A stretch of 64,000 nucleotides of DNA from Planctomycetota bacterium (GCA_029777335.1 JAKOSN010000202.1:37698-101697); one strand, 5' to 3'. Positions 18,188 through 27,768 are shown, counted from the first letter of the stretch. Notes: a model not told the origin generated them from the sequence alone. Program-made: numbers and translations.

Positions 18188-19542
18188 TGAATGGTCTGGC
18201 TGCGATCCGGACCGACCGAAACGATCGTCACCGGTCGCTGAAGCAATTCACTTAACCGATCCACATACCGGCGCGCATGGGCGGGGAGATCGCTCACCCG
18301 ACGCGCCGTGCTCAGATCGGTCCCCCACCCCGGGAGTTTTTCGTAGACCGGCTCACATTGTTCCAGCACGTACGCATCGGTGGGGAAGGTGTCAATCAAC
18401 TCACCCTTGAGCCGATACCCCGTGCAGATCATGATCTCCGATACCTCGCTGAGCACATCGAGTAGCATCAGCGCCAGTTCGTCGACATCGTTGATTGCCG
18501 CACTGTAGCGCACCGCGACTGCGTCGAACCAGCCACAACGCCTCGGTCGGCCCGTCACTGTCCCATATTCCCGCCCGGTGCGTCGGATCCGTTCGCCGAT
18601 CCCCTCCTTGCCGTCGTTCAACTCGGTCGGGAAAGGTCCACGGCCCACCCGGGTGGAGTAGGCCTTGATCACCCCGATGATGCGCGTCAACCGCCGAGCC
18701 GGCACCCCCGATCCGGTCCACACCCCGGCCACCGTGCTATTCGAACTGGTGACGTACGGATAGGTGCCATGATCGACATCGAGGAGACTCCCCTGGGCCG
18801 CCTCGAAGAGGATGCGTTTCTTGTGCCGCAGCGCCTCGTGAAGCAACTGGGTCGTATCGGTGATGTGTGGGCGCATCTGTTCGCCATAGGCCGCATATTC
18901 GCGACACAGATCGTCGACATCGAAGTGAAGGGGATCGGGCTGCGCTGCGCGCACACGCACCATCCCACTCAGGAGGCTTCCCCCCAGGTCAAGGTCGAAC
19001 TTCTGCGCTTCGGGCGAAAGGGCACGTAGTAGACGATTTTTGCGAGCGACAATGGGCTCCAGGCGTTCGCGCAGATGCTCCGGCTGGAGGAGTTCGCCAA
19101 TCCGCACCGCCGCAATGCGCCCGGCCTTGTCGGCATACGACGGGCCAATTCCGCGCCCGGTGGTGCCGATTGCGCCGCTACTCCCCTGTTCACTCAATTG
19201 CTCTTCGGCCAGATGATAAGGGAAGATCACATGTGCATGATCGCTTACCACCAGGTTTTCGCCCACCGGCACGCCGGCTTTGCGTAACCCCGCCACCTCT
19301 TCCAGAAAGCGCGGCGGATAAACCACCACGCCATTCGCGATCACCGAGCGAATGTGCGGGCGAATCACTCCGGTGGGGAGTAACGACAGTTTGAACGTGC
19401 GGCCTTCGCAAACGACTGTGTGGCCGGCATTGGCGCCGCCGTTATAGCGAACGACGATGTCGTGGTGGTCGGTGAGAAGATCGACGATCTTACCCTTGGC
19501 CTCGTCGCCCCATTGCAGGCCGACGACAGAAGTACAGGCCAT
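18178..19542 (-). CDS. purA: Adenylosuccinate synthase
   Basis: 454 aa from ATG 19542 (MACTSVVGLQWGDEAKGK). It joins IMP and aspartate with GTP in AMP synthesis. The P-loop-like GDEAKGK has Ala where most have Gly (GDEGKGK), which I recall in other planctomycetes. The catalytic His is in NAGHTVV. Later motifs are GTTGRGIGPSYADKAGR, FEAAQGSLLDVDHGTYPYVTSS and STRVGRGPFPTE. It is the first gene of the purA-uppS-cdsA run, and a terminator for the upstream gene lies just before it. Confidence 0.96.
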   Translation of the reverse strand: MACTSVVGLQWGDEAKGKIVDLLTDHHDIVVRYNGGANAGHTVVCEGRTFKLSLLPTGVIRPHIRSVIANGVVVYPPRFLEEVAGLRKAGVPVGENLVVSDHAHVIFPYHLAEEQLSEQGSSGAIGTTGRGIGPSYADKAGRIAAVRIGELLQPEHLRERLEPIVARKNRLLRALSPEAQKFDLDLGGSLLSGMVRVRAAQPDPLHFDVDDLCREYAAYGEQMRPHITDTTQLLHEALRHKKRILFEAAQGSLLDVDHGTYPYVTSSNSTVAGVWTGSGVPARRLTRIIGVIKAYSTRVGRGPFPTELNDGKEGIGERIRRTGREYGTVTGRPRRCGWFDAVAVRYSAAINDVDELALMLLDVLSEVSEIMICTGYRLKGELIDTFPTDAYVLEQCEPVYEKLPGWGTDLSTARRVSDLPAHARRYVDRLSELLQRPVTIVSVGPDRSQTIQCS

Positions 19543-19629
19543 TCGGCTATCCCACCCCGGCATGGGAAATCGGGCCCTGACACAGAGTCAGGGGAGCGGT
19601 TGGCCCGAAGCCGGGTCTCTCAGGAACCA

Positions 19630-19659
19630 TAAAAAACGCCCGTGACGGTGGTCGCGGGC
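19630..19659 (-). terminator. Intrinsic terminator for the ASPIC/UnbV gene
   Basis: Read on the minus strand, a 9-bp stem (19651-19659 with 19638-19646, one G-U pair) with a GGTG-type four-base loop is followed by a run of six U (19631-19636). It sits 113 bases past the stop at 19772 and before the purA start. Confidence 0.8.
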
Positions 19660-19771
19660 TACCCATTACGCAGCTTCTCAGCTTTGCTTTTCTAACCGAG
19701 CCTCCCCCATCCGTCAAGGTAGATTGCGCACGAGACCGATGCCTCATCCCTGGTCCGAGTGGATCGGTGCA

Positions 19772-21643
19772 TTAGGGGCTGGCCCCGCGCGACGGTTCCA
19801 CAATATCGTTGAGCGCGTTCACTTTCACCTGCTCGAGGCGCTGTTTCTCCCCGCCGGACCAGGTGATCTCGACGTGGTCGATTTTCGTTTCGTCCCCGAG
19901 ACCAACATGAAGGATGTGGGAGGATTGCGAGAGGTATCCCCCCGCACCCTGGACCTGCCGGGTTAATATCTGTTTGCCGCAATACACCCGGACCACTGCT
20001 CCGAGCGCGTCCCGGTTGCTCCGAGTTCCTCGCAATCGGAAGGAGACGTAGTTCTTCCTGGGCAGTTGATTCTTGAAGAAGTAGGGCTGATCGTTGAAAT
20101 TGTTCGTGACGATCTCCAGGCGTCCATCGCCATCAAAATCAGCCGTCACAGCGCAGCGCGAGCTGCGCGCGGCCAGCAAGCTGTCAATGCGCTCTGGGAA
20201 AAATTGTCCTCGGGGCGGAGGCTCGATTCCCAGTTCTTTGGCACGATCCTCGAAGGTGCCATTGCCCCGATTCATCAGCAGGGCATTGGGCCAGTAATAG
20301 AACGGATAGCCCATCCCCGAAGGAAGAAAGACATCCTGGTTGCCATCGTTGTCAAAATCTCCAATGGCGATCCCCCATGGCCAAAATGTTTCCAGGCCGG
20401 CAACCTCGGAGACCTCCGTGAACTTCCCTCCCCCCTCGTTGCGATACAGCGCATTGCCAAAGAGGACATCCTCATGGCGAAATCCCAACCGCCGGGCAAA
20501 TTCCTTTTCCGACTCGCTAAGGCTCGGGTCCTCCTTCACCATCGGTCCATTGATGTAACGAAATTTCTGCTTGTGCACCCGCTCGGCGAGTTCCCGCGAA
20601 CTCTGCCCCCAATCTAGCCCCATCCACATGTCCGAGTGCATGTCCACGACCAGGATATCGAGTCGCCCATCGTTATTGAAATCGAACACCTTTACCCCGG
20701 TGGCACCGTAGGGTGTGCGGCCGAGCACCTTGAGCGTGACATCGGTAAAGGTGCCATTCCCGTTGTTGTGGTAGAGCTGGCAACGACCAAACATGCTGGT
20801 GACAAAGAGGTCGATCTTGCCATCGTCGTCGTAATCCAGGGGCGCCGCATCTCCGGCCCATCCTCTCCCTTCCAGCCCGGCCTTCTCGGTGACATCGGTG
20901 AACGTCCCATCGCCATTATTGCGATAGAGAACGTTCATCTCCTTGCGGCTGAGACCGACGCTGCCAAAATCGCCCTTGCCGAGGTAATAATGTGCTTCTC
21001 GATCGAAGGTACTGGAGGTCCATTCGGCGGTGTTGGTCAGGTAGAGATCGAGCAGGCCATCATCGTTGTAGTCAAAGAAGACCCCCGTCTGCGAATGACC
21101 AACGTGGGTCAACCCGGCGGACTCGGTCACATCCTGGAACTTCCCCTCGCCCACGTTGCGGAAGAGCACGTTGCCCCCGCGGGTACTGCTGACGTAAAGA
21201 TCAAGTCGGCCGTCGTTGTCGTAATCTACAAAGGTCGCTCCCGTGCACACCCGGTCGCCCAGTCCGACCCCTGCTCTGTCTGTTACATCCTCGAAGGTCC
21301 CATCGCCCTTGTTTCGGTAAAGGGCGTTGGGACCAAGTTCATTGCAGAAGTAGAGGTCGTCGTGCCCATCCCCGTCGAAATCACCCACGGCCAACCCAGA
21401 ACCGTGGTCGTAGAGGTTGATCTTGAAGGTCGTCCCCTGTTCATTGGGGAGGAAGTTCATTCGCCAGGTGATGCCCACCTCGGTCGCGCTCTCCCAGAAC
21501 GGGAGGGAGCGCGGATCAACCGAAGGAGAGGAGGGAGTATGCGTCAGCCCACGATAGGCGAGCCAACCGAGACCGATAACTGCCCCCGCGCTTGCCACCC
21601 AGGCAAGCCAACGGAGGCCTCTGGAGCCGCACCACGAAACCAT
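19772..21643 (-). CDS. FG-GAP/VCBS-repeat protein with ASPIC/UnbV C-terminal domain
   Basis: 623 aa from ATG 21643, chosen because GGAGAG precedes it and a membrane anchor or signal follows (residues about 10-30). The body carries many FG-GAP-type calcium-binding repeats of the form DFDGDGxxDLY and DYDNDGRLDLYV, separated by GxFxDVTxxAG, predicting a beta-propeller outside the cytoplasm. The C-terminus has the ASPIC/UnbV motif around RGTRSNRDALGAVVRV and VEITWSGGEKQ. It belongs to the CRTAC1-like family common in planctomycetes. Function is unknown and may be adhesion or polymer binding. Confidence 0.88.
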   Translation of the reverse strand: MVSWCGSRGLRWLAWVASAGAVIGLGWLAYRGLTHTPSSPSVDPRSLPFWESATEVGITWRMNFLPNEQGTTFKINLYDHGSGLAVGDFDGDGHDDLYFCNELGPNALYRNKGDGTFEDVTDRAGVGLGDRVCTGATFVDYDNDGRLDLYVSSTRGGNVLFRNVGEGKFQDVTESAGLTHVGHSQTGVFFDYNDDGLLDLYLTNTAEWTSSTFDREAHYYLGKGDFGSVGLSRKEMNVLYRNNGDGTFTDVTEKAGLEGRGWAGDAAPLDYDDDGKIDLFVTSMFGRCQLYHNNGNGTFTDVTLKVLGRTPYGATGVKVFDFNNDGRLDILVVDMHSDMWMGLDWGQSSRELAERVHKQKFRYINGPMVKEDPSLSESEKEFARRLGFRHEDVLFGNALYRNEGGGKFTEVSEVAGLETFWPWGIAIGDFDNDGNQDVFLPSGMGYPFYYWPNALLMNRGNGTFEDRAKELGIEPPPRGQFFPERIDSLLAARSSRCAVTADFDGDGRLEIVTNNFNDQPYFFKNQLPRKNYVSFRLRGTRSNRDALGAVVRVYCGKQILTRQVQGAGGYLSQSSHILHVGLGDETKIDHVEITWSGGEKQRLEQVKVNALNDIVEPSRGASP

Positions 21644-21882
21644 AGGTCGCTCTCCGCTGACATCCAGCGCTCCTCGGCACCGAAGCACTGAACCGATGTC
21701 ATGGTTTCCCTGATCACGGCACCCTCCTGAATTGTAACGATTGGAAGGAAACCCCGCCGCGCAAGAGACGAAAAAAAACCAACCAGCACTCTCCCGCGGC
21801 TCCAGAGGGAGTGCTACGAAGTCTTATTGATGCGGAAGAATCGTTTCGAGGATTACAGCTCGATCCCGCCGAAAATCGTGGC

Positions 21883-22239
21883 TCAGGGAATCATCACGAT
21901 GGTGGTCGCTGGGTTGGTGACGCTGATCACTCCACCCACTGCACAGTTACAGACGGAGGTGTTATTCAACGCGGGAGCACCGCGCAGGATCACCTTGGGG
22001 CTTCCAGGCACCCACGGCGCCACGGTCGCGGGCACGCAGGGAGTAGGTACACCCGACGCGGCGGCTGTAAGAATGTTGCAGGTGCCAAACGGCAGGATGT
22101 TTACAAATGGGATGAAGTCGAGAATGTTGGCGGCAGGCTTCTTTTCTCCAAGCACTCGGGGATCGACGACCACCAGGGCGGACGGGGCGGTCCCAGCGGC
22201 ACAGACCAGGGTGGCACCCAAGGTAACGAGTTGTGGCAC
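21883..22239 (-). CDS. PAAR-like protein, DUF4280 family
   Basis: 118 aa with a GTG start that has AGGAGA 6 bases upstream. The whole length matches the DUF4280 pattern: MPQLVTLGATLVCAAGTAPS, then PAANILDFIPFVNILPFGTC, PCVPATVAPWVPGSP and PALNNTSVCNCAVGGVISV with NP near the end. DUF4280 proteins are PAAR-like and are thought to cap the spike of contractile injection systems or to accompany effectors. It begins 75 bases after the stop of the kinase-LRR gene on the same strand, so it is probably co-transcribed. No tube, sheath or baseplate gene is in the window. Family is confident, role is inference. Confidence 0.85.
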   Translation of the reverse strand: MPQLVTLGATLVCAAGTAPSALVVVDPRVLGEKKPAANILDFIPFVNILPFGTCNILTAAASGVPTPCVPATVAPWVPGSPKVILRGAPALNNTSVCNCAVGGVISVTNPATTIVMIP

Positions 22240-22314
22240 GGGATTCTCCTCTGTGATTGGATGGAAACGGTAGACTCAGCCTGGGACCTTGTCGGCCTCT
22301 GGGCAGAGAATGCC

Positions 22315-24696
22315 TCAATCGAGCCCCATTGAGATCTTGCATTCGGGTAATGCGTGGCGGAGGGCGTCGATCCCTTTCTGGGTCACCTTCGTCTGCCCCA
22401 GATTGAGGTAGTTCAGCTGTTTGCAACCCTTGAGGTGAACCAACCCACTATCACTTACCTGCGTTCCATGAAGGTAAAGGTAGCGGAGGTTGACACGCTC
22501 CTTGAGTTGAGCCAGTGTGGCATCGGTCACGTGTGTATTGTGCAGATACAGCGTGTGGAGGTGCTGGCAATCCTTGAGATGAGCCATCCCCTCATCCCCG
22601 ATCGAAGTGCTGCCTAGATAAAGGCTCTCCAGTTTGCGACATTTTTTGAAGCAAGCGAGCCCCTCATCGGTCACTCTGGTCCCCCCCAGCCAAAGAACGG
22701 TGAGATCCTCGCATTCGGCAAAGGTAGCCAACCCCTTGTCGCCGATCCGTGTTCCCGCCACATGGAGAACCCGAAGGTCCTTGCAATCCTTGAACGAAGC
22801 GATCCCCAGATCACCAACTTTTGTGCGATCCAGATTGAGGAGCGTGAGGTGCTTGCAATCCTTGAAGTGTCCAAGCACTTCATCGGTTACCCTGCTCCTC
22901 GCCAGCGTTAAAACAGTGAGCTTCTGACAATCCTTGATGTGGGCTACTCCTTGATTGCTGATGTGAGTGTATCCCAGATTGAGGAAAGCGAGGTGTTTGC
23001 ACCCCTCCAGAGTTGCCATCCCCTCATCGGTAACGCGCTCGTTCACCTTCTCGTTTCCGGCATAGACATTGACGTGGGTGAGCCGAAAGCCCTCTTTCGG
23101 TAGTCTGCAAGGGTGATCAATGTCATCCGACTGATCGTTTATGCGAACCTTCCCTCCGACGGAAAGCACCCACTCAGCAGCACGGCGCTCGGGGTCGTTA
23201 CGCTTGCGGGCCTCGGACAGTTCCCCAAGGGTCACCTTGACGGTGGTTTTCCCATTGCGGGTGAGTTCAAATTGCCTTGTTGCGACTTTGATTCCATCCT
23301 TCTCGTATACCTCGATCTCGCCCTTTCCTGCCTTCAGGATGAAATCTCGCCTGGCTGTCCTGTCGTGGATCACCAGCCCTTGCTGGACGATTTTCACCTC
23401 AATCGCGCTGGCGTCGGTTTCAATTACCAATTCACCCTGGTCGGTCACAATGTGGTAGATCGCACTCCGAAAAAGCAGCCCCGCACTCAGCAATAACAGG
23501 ATCAATGCGCCCACCATTACGCGCAGCACATACCTTGCGCAAGCCGGACGCTGAACGGGAGAACCAGGGGCTTCAGGGCTTGCCTCCCACTTTAGAAGAC
23601 TCCTCGCCACAGCGGTCGCAGAAGGAGGGCGTTGCGAAGGTTTTTTGGCGAGCAGGCACAGGACCAGGTTGGAGAGCGAACGCGGGCAGTCTGGGTTCAA
23701 CTCGTGTGGAGGGGATGGAGTATCGACCGCCAGGCTTGTAAGGACGCTCATCAAATTCCGCCCGACGAAAGGGCGTTGCCCGGTCAACATGTGGTAGAAC
23801 ACACAGCCCAGGCTGAAAAGATCGGCCCGTGGATCGACCAGCTCGGCCCGCGCCTGTTCCGGCGCCATGTAACAGGGGGTGCCAAGGACGACCTCGGCAG
23901 ATGTCAATTGGGTGTCGTCCTGTGCCCTGCGTACCAGACCAAAATCAAGAAGGCGAACCCGGGTCCTGAGCGCGTGGGTTTCGTCCGCCGTTTCTTCGAG
24001 CCAGATATTGCCCGGTTTAATATCGCGATGGATCAATCCCACCGCATGCGCGGCAGCCAACCCCAGTGCGATCTCGCGCGCAATTCGAACTGCCTCTGCC
24101 ACGGGGAGGCTCCCGTTCGCTCGCCGGAGCCGGCCTTCCAGCGATTCTCCTTTCAGCAAGGGCATAACGAGGAACGCGACCCCGTTGTCCTCGCCAACCT
24201 GATAGATGGGAACGATGTGATCGGATCGCAGCGCAGCAACAGCTTGGGCCTCGCGCCAGAAGCGGTCGCGCAACGTGCCCTTGGCCACCATTGCAGGCCT
24301 GATCGTCTTGAGTGCGACCGTGCGCCCGAGACGTTCGTCCTCGGCCAGATAAACACTCCCCATCCCACCTTCACCGAGCAATCGAAGGATGCGGTACGAC
24401 CCCAGCCGTTCTGGCGGTTGGATCCCCGTGCAGGTGTGCACTCCAGGCTGGGGGAGGCGTCGAAGATCGGTCATCAGCCCTTCGAGCCAGGCTGGGATTT
24501 CGGGGATCTCTTTGAGCACCCCTCCCCCAATCGTGTCCGGTAGCAGCTTCCTGCTACTCAGGGTTTGCAGGAGTGCGACACACGTCGAACACGCTTCAAT
24601 GTGAGATGCCAGGGGATCCACCTCGGTGGCCGAGAGGACTCCCGCCATCATCGCGCGAAGGCGATCGTGATCAGGGCAAGGCGTGCTTGAAGGCAT
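22315..24696 (-). CDS. Ser/Thr protein kinase with zinc anti-sigma-like N-terminus and extracytoplasmic LRR domain
   Basis: 793 aa from ATG 24696. Domains: an HxxxCxxC zinc anti-sigma-like motif (H32, C36, C39); a Hanks-type kinase (about 101-370) with GEGGMG, VALK (K130), HRDIKPGN (D225), DFG (D251) and APEQ, so it is predicted active; a membrane helix (389-409); a beta-rich linker; then about ten leucine-rich repeats of the RNI type (about 545-790, repeated CKHLxxLNLGxTxVTDxG). The LRRs should lie outside the membrane. It is downstream of an ECF sigma gene and an NlpC/P60-like hydrolase and upstream of DUF4280. ECF/kinase pairs are typical of planctomycetes, with the kinase as regulator of the sigma factor. 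Confidence 0.9.
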   Translation of the reverse strand: MPSSTPCPDHDRLRAMMAGVLSATEVDPLASHIEACSTCVALLQTLSSRKLLPDTIGGGVLKEIPEIPAWLEGLMTDLRRLPQPGVHTCTGIQPPERLGSYRILRLLGEGGMGSVYLAEDERLGRTVALKTIRPAMVAKGTLRDRFWREAQAVAALRSDHIVPIYQVGEDNGVAFLVMPLLKGESLEGRLRRANGSLPVAEAVRIAREIALGLAAAHAVGLIHRDIKPGNIWLEETADETHALRTRVRLLDFGLVRRAQDDTQLTSAEVVLGTPCYMAPEQARAELVDPRADLFSLGCVFYHMLTGQRPFVGRNLMSVLTSLAVDTPSPPHELNPDCPRSLSNLVLCLLAKKPSQRPPSATAVARSLLKWEASPEAPGSPVQRPACARYVLRVMVGALILLLLSAGLLFRSAIYHIVTDQGELVIETDASAIEVKIVQQGLVIHDRTARRDFILKAGKGEIEVYEKDGIKVATRQFELTRNGKTTVKVTLGELSEARKRNDPERRAAEWVLSVGGKVRINDQSDDIDHPCRLPKEGFRLTHVNVYAGNEKVNERVTDEGMATLEGCKHLAFLNLGYTHISNQGVAHIKDCQKLTVLTLARSRVTDEVLGHFKDCKHLTLLNLDRTKVGDLGIASFKDCKDLRVLHVAGTRIGDKGLATFAECEDLTVLWLGGTRVTDEGLACFKKCRKLESLYLGSTSIGDEGMAHLKDCQHLHTLYLHNTHVTDATLAQLKERVNLRYLYLHGTQVSDSGLVHLKGCKQLNYLNLGQTKVTQKGIDALRHALPECKISMGLD

Positions 24697-24805
24697 CGTT
24701 ACTTTCACCAAATCGGGAAATCCAATCTCGCAGAGGCGGATGTGCCTTCAAGGGAACGCGCCCCATCCTGCACGGGTTGGAGTACCCAGAAGTGCCTTGA
24801 GCGAT

Positions 24806-25495
24806 TTAGAGAACAATGCCCATACAACCAAAGTCATCTTCTGAGTCGTCATAGTCTTCAGCGGCATACTTCTGCCAATCCGTTTGACCGGTCATCCTCC
24901 GAACGACCCCGTTGGGTGTCATGCAGAGGGATTGGAGACGCGGGATATTCCACAGAGCATAGGAGGCAAATTCCGAGCAGAAGGTCGCATGATGGTGAGG
25001 TGATTGATCCGTCTCGGTAAGCAGATTGACTTCCTCTTCGAGCGGGGCACTCCGACTCTCTGGCATCAGTGGAGTAACAACCCATCTGAAGGGAGCCAAC
25101 ACTGCCTTGGCCATCCCGCGGCCGCCATATTGCTCGCCAATCATCGAGCGCGCTCTCTCCACAAACTTGTCCACATTCAAATTGGCACTCCGCGCAAACA
25201 CACTCAGCCGAAAACACAGCCACAAATTCTCGCTCTTATCCATATCGGTAGTAAAAAAGTTGGAGCGCTCGGAGACGCCAGGCTCTTTGTGCGCGTCAAT
25301 CACAGTGCCATTGTCATCTTGACTGACGAAAATGGCAATGTGCTGGAGATTCCCAGCCTGGCCGCCCAGGCGAGAGCCCAGGACAATCAACTTCCCCTGT
25401 GTGGTTCCGTCATTGATTTTCGCCAGAACATCTCCCTTCTCGAGCTTTTTCCGATCGATGGTCCGGATACTTATCCCTTCCGAGGTGAGTGGCAT
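24806..25495 (-). CDS. Circularly permuted NlpC/P60-like cysteine hydrolase
   Basis: 229 aa from ATG 25495; an in-frame ATG at 25534 lacks a ribosome site. The order of motifs is His first (H52 in QHIAIFV, and DAH at 67-69) and Cys later (C173 in FCSEFASYAL), the permuted papain-like layout of the YiiX/YaeF/LRAT-type group. KGDVLAKINDG at the start is also typical. There is no signal peptide. Members cleave or transfer acyl or peptide groups in the envelope. The C-terminus is acidic (EDYDDSEDD). It precedes the kinase-LRR gene by 109 bases, and DUF4280 lies after that, so it may be an effector or accessory hydrolase. This last point is inference. Confidence 0.72.
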   Translation of the reverse strand: MPLTSEGISIRTIDRKKLEKGDVLAKINDGTTQGKLIVLGSRLGGQAGNLQHIAIFVSQDDNGTVIDAHKEPGVSERSNFFTTDMDKSENLWLCFRLSVFARSANLNVDKFVERARSMIGEQYGGRGMAKAVLAPFRWVVTPLMPESRSAPLEEEVNLLTETDQSPHHHATFCSEFASYALWNIPRLQSLCMTPNGVVRRMTGQTDWQKYAAEDYDDSEDDFGCMGIVL

Positions 25496-25910
25496 CGGAT
25501 CTCTCGTTTCGTTTGTGTAATGATGTCCTCGCATTTGAGGAGCGTGGAATCGCAGGGACGCGCGGCGTAATCGTGTTCTCCCTCGATTTGCACATCCGAC
25601 TACACGGAATCGATCGTTCTCCCTGACTCGGCGACGAATCGGTTCATCGACCGAGCCGCGTTCCCTTGATCTTGAAGCGCGCTCTATCTACTGATTGCGC
25701 CGGGAGAGCAATCTCTTACAGAAAAAAGAAGCATGCTCGCAACGACATGTAGCGAAGGAATGCGTCGTGTCCGTTGCTCAATCCGAGATCGTTTCGGAGT
25801 CGCCTCGTTTGGCAATGCCGAGGATGCGGTGAAAGAAATCGGGGTTAATCGAGTTGAGAGATAAATACATCACGACGAACGCTGGTGGCACGCCAGAGCC
25901 AGGAACTCGC
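25496..25910. other. Intergenic region without a recognised gene
   Basis: 415 bases between the ECF sigma gene and the NlpC/P60-like gene. No open frame with a believable family is seen on either strand, nor a clear terminator. The distance suggests that the hydrolase/kinase/DUF4280 genes have their own promoter here, but no -35/-10 pair stands out. Confidence 0.4.
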
Positions 25911-26465
25911 TCAGCATTCCAACCCATTGAGTTCGTCACGGAGCCGGGCTAACACGCGGCATCGGGCCGCATAGACGGCGCCGACCGTCATTCCCAGTGC
26001 CGCGGCAACCGCGGCTGGCGCTCGTCCCTCGACCGCTGTCATCCAGCAGGCACGCCAGGTATTCGGGGCGAACTCCGCCTGCATCATCTGCAGCGCGCGA
26101 CTGGCCACCGCCTGGGCATATTCGCGGTCCCAGAATTCCTCCGCCGGATCCGGGGTTTCCACCTCAGGAAGATTGTCGCGCGGGTCCGGTCTGCTTTTCC
26201 GCCGCCAGGCCCGATACACATTTAACACAACCTGTCGCAACCAGGCACGGAATCGCAACCGTGAATCGTAATGGAACTGCGGGAGACGCTGCACCAGGAC
26301 CGCGAACACTTCCTGAATGAGATCGGCTGCGTCGGCGTCCTGCAACCCGGCTCGGCGCGTCCACCCATAAATGATTGGCGCGTACAGACCAACGAACCGT
26401 TCCCAGTGCGCTGCGTCCGGGGAATTTCGCAGCCGTTCAAGCAAACTGGCGGAGGTGTCGGTCAT
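25911..26465 (-). CDS. ECF-type RNA polymerase sigma factor
   Basis: 184 aa from ATG 26465 (MTDTSASLLERLRNSPD). Sigma region 2 has the pattern DAADLIQEVFAVLVQRLPQF, where DADAADLIQEVF is the -10 recognition helix, and RFRAWLRQVVLNVYRAWRR follows. Region 4 has an HTH of the type APAAVAAALGMTVGAVYAARCRVLARLRDEL. The start chosen is the first with family-like sequence; upstream codons in the same frame look non-coding and overlap the SGNH gene. The next genes downstream on the same strand are the NlpC/P60-like hydrolase and the kinase that carries an anti-sigma-like zinc motif. Confidence 0.92.
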   Translation of the reverse strand: MTDTSASLLERLRNSPDAAHWERFVGLYAPIIYGWTRRAGLQDADAADLIQEVFAVLVQRLPQFHYDSRLRFRAWLRQVVLNVYRAWRRKSRPDPRDNLPEVETPDPAEEFWDREYAQAVASRALQMMQAEFAPNTWRACWMTAVEGRAPAAVAAALGMTVGAVYAARCRVLARLRDELNGLEC

Positions 26466-26493
26466 GAGGCAGCTCTCCACCCCGCGTCCCACG

Positions 26494-27768
26494 CTACGGC
26501 ACAGGCAGCAGTCGCAGGGTGAGCGTGACAGGCTGGGTGAGGCGACGAATTTCCTTTTCCAGCGCTTCCGCACGCCTGGTCGCCTCGTCGAGAGCGATCC
26601 CTTTCGGGGTACCCGGTCGCTTGTGGCCCACATCCGTCAACCAGGCCAGACCAAGCACCCCCTGGCGCTCCTCGAGCAGCTTCCAGCTGCGCTGAGCATT
26701 CTGGTTGGTGGAGAGGTCGGGAAAGGCGAGCAAATCGACCCCGGCTGCCAGTTCGTCTCGGGTGACGGTCCCAAGTTTGCGGTCTCCCTCGTAGAGTTCA
26801 TACTTCGCGCGCGGAGCATTTTTTACCATCAGCAGATGGCGATTCCAGCGCTCATGGATGCGCTCCAGTCCCGCTAACTTCCGGTCCCATCCGGGATCAC
26901 TCGGCATCGGCAGGCGCGTCTTCCAACGAAAACGAATCTCCTTTTCATCACAATGAAGATCGTTGATGTCGCCATGAATCATCTTGCCGGTGGCGCCGTC
27001 AATCTCGGCCCGATCCACCGCGCCGGGAGCCTGCCAGGTGCGGAGCAATTCCTGAGCGATGAACCAGTGTCCGGTGGCATCGGGGTGGATTCCATCGCCG
27101 GAGACGCGATAGCTGGGCTCGGTTTTGCGGCGCATCGTGAGGTAGCGATTGATTGCCGTGTGTGGATCGGCGACCGGATAGCCCTTTGCACGCAGGGTCA
27201 GAAGCCAGTCAGAATAACGTCCCAGCACCTGGTCGTACTCGCTGTAAGGGTGCATCCAGCTAAACCTGTCGGCGGTACGGGGAAGGACGCGATCCTTGAG
27301 CGGCAGAGGATCAAAGGGCGCCGGCGTCATCAGAACTGCCTTTGCCCCAGCTTTTTTCACCTTGCCAAGCACACTCTCGATCCCCGCCTGGTATTTCTTG
27401 AACCGTTCATCGGCAGGCGGGTAGTAAATCCCATCGTTCATGCCATAACAGATCACAACAACATCCGGCCTCGACTTCGCAAGGGCGCGCTCTACCCGTT
27501 CATGCACATCCGGGCGCGGATAGGGGTGATCCGGTTCCGACAATCCCGAGACCGTCTCGCTCGGCAACCCGAGGTTGAGCAGGGTGAACTTTTTCTCCGG
27601 AAACCGGGTGAAGAGGTAGGCGTCGAGTTGAACGAGGAAGCGGCCAGCAAAGGTGTTGCTATCCCCCAGAAAGACGATCCGTTGGCCATCGCGCAGGGCA
27701 AACGGTTCGTCCGCCCGCCCTGCCCCCAGGAAGATCAGCGCCACGAACAGAGCCAGCACCAAGCGCAT
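26494..27768 (-). CDS. Secreted SGNH/GDSL hydrolase
   Basis: 424 aa with a signal peptide (MRLVLALFVALIFLGAGRADE). SGNH blocks: block I VFLGDSNTFAG with the Ser nucleophile, block III VICYGMNDG, block V HPDATGHWFIA with Asp and His. Members are esterases or carbohydrate deacetylases. Three exported proteins follow in tandem on this strand (DUF1080, Tat protein, then this one, in transcription order), with 10 bases between this start and the stop of the Tat protein, which suggests a shared role in polysaccharide breakdown. Confidence 0.9.
   Translation of the reverse strand: MRLVLALFVALIFLGAGRADEPFALRDGQRIVFLGDSNTFAGRFLVQLDAYLFTRFPEKKFTLLNLGLPSETVSGLSEPDHPYPRPDVHERVERALAKSRPDVVVICYGMNDGIYYPPADERFKKYQAGIESVLGKVKKAGAKAVLMTPAPFDPLPLKDRVLPRTADRFSWMHPYSEYDQVLGRYSDWLLTLRAKGYPVADPHTAINRYLTMRRKTEPSYRVSGDGIHPDATGHWFIAQELLRTWQAPGAVDRAEIDGATGKMIHGDINDLHCDEKEIRFRWKTRLPMPSDPGWDRKLAGLERIHERWNRHLLMVKNAPRAKYELYEGDRKLGTVTRDELAAGVDLLAFPDLSTNQNAQRSWKLLEERQGVLGLAWLTDVGHKRPGTPKGIALDEATRRAEALEKEIRRLTQPVTLTLRLLPVP

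Noticed and set aside
18178..19542. GDEAKGK in PurA instead of GDEGKGK as a broken site
   Set aside because: I recall the Ala form in other planctomycete PurA; all other motifs are intact.
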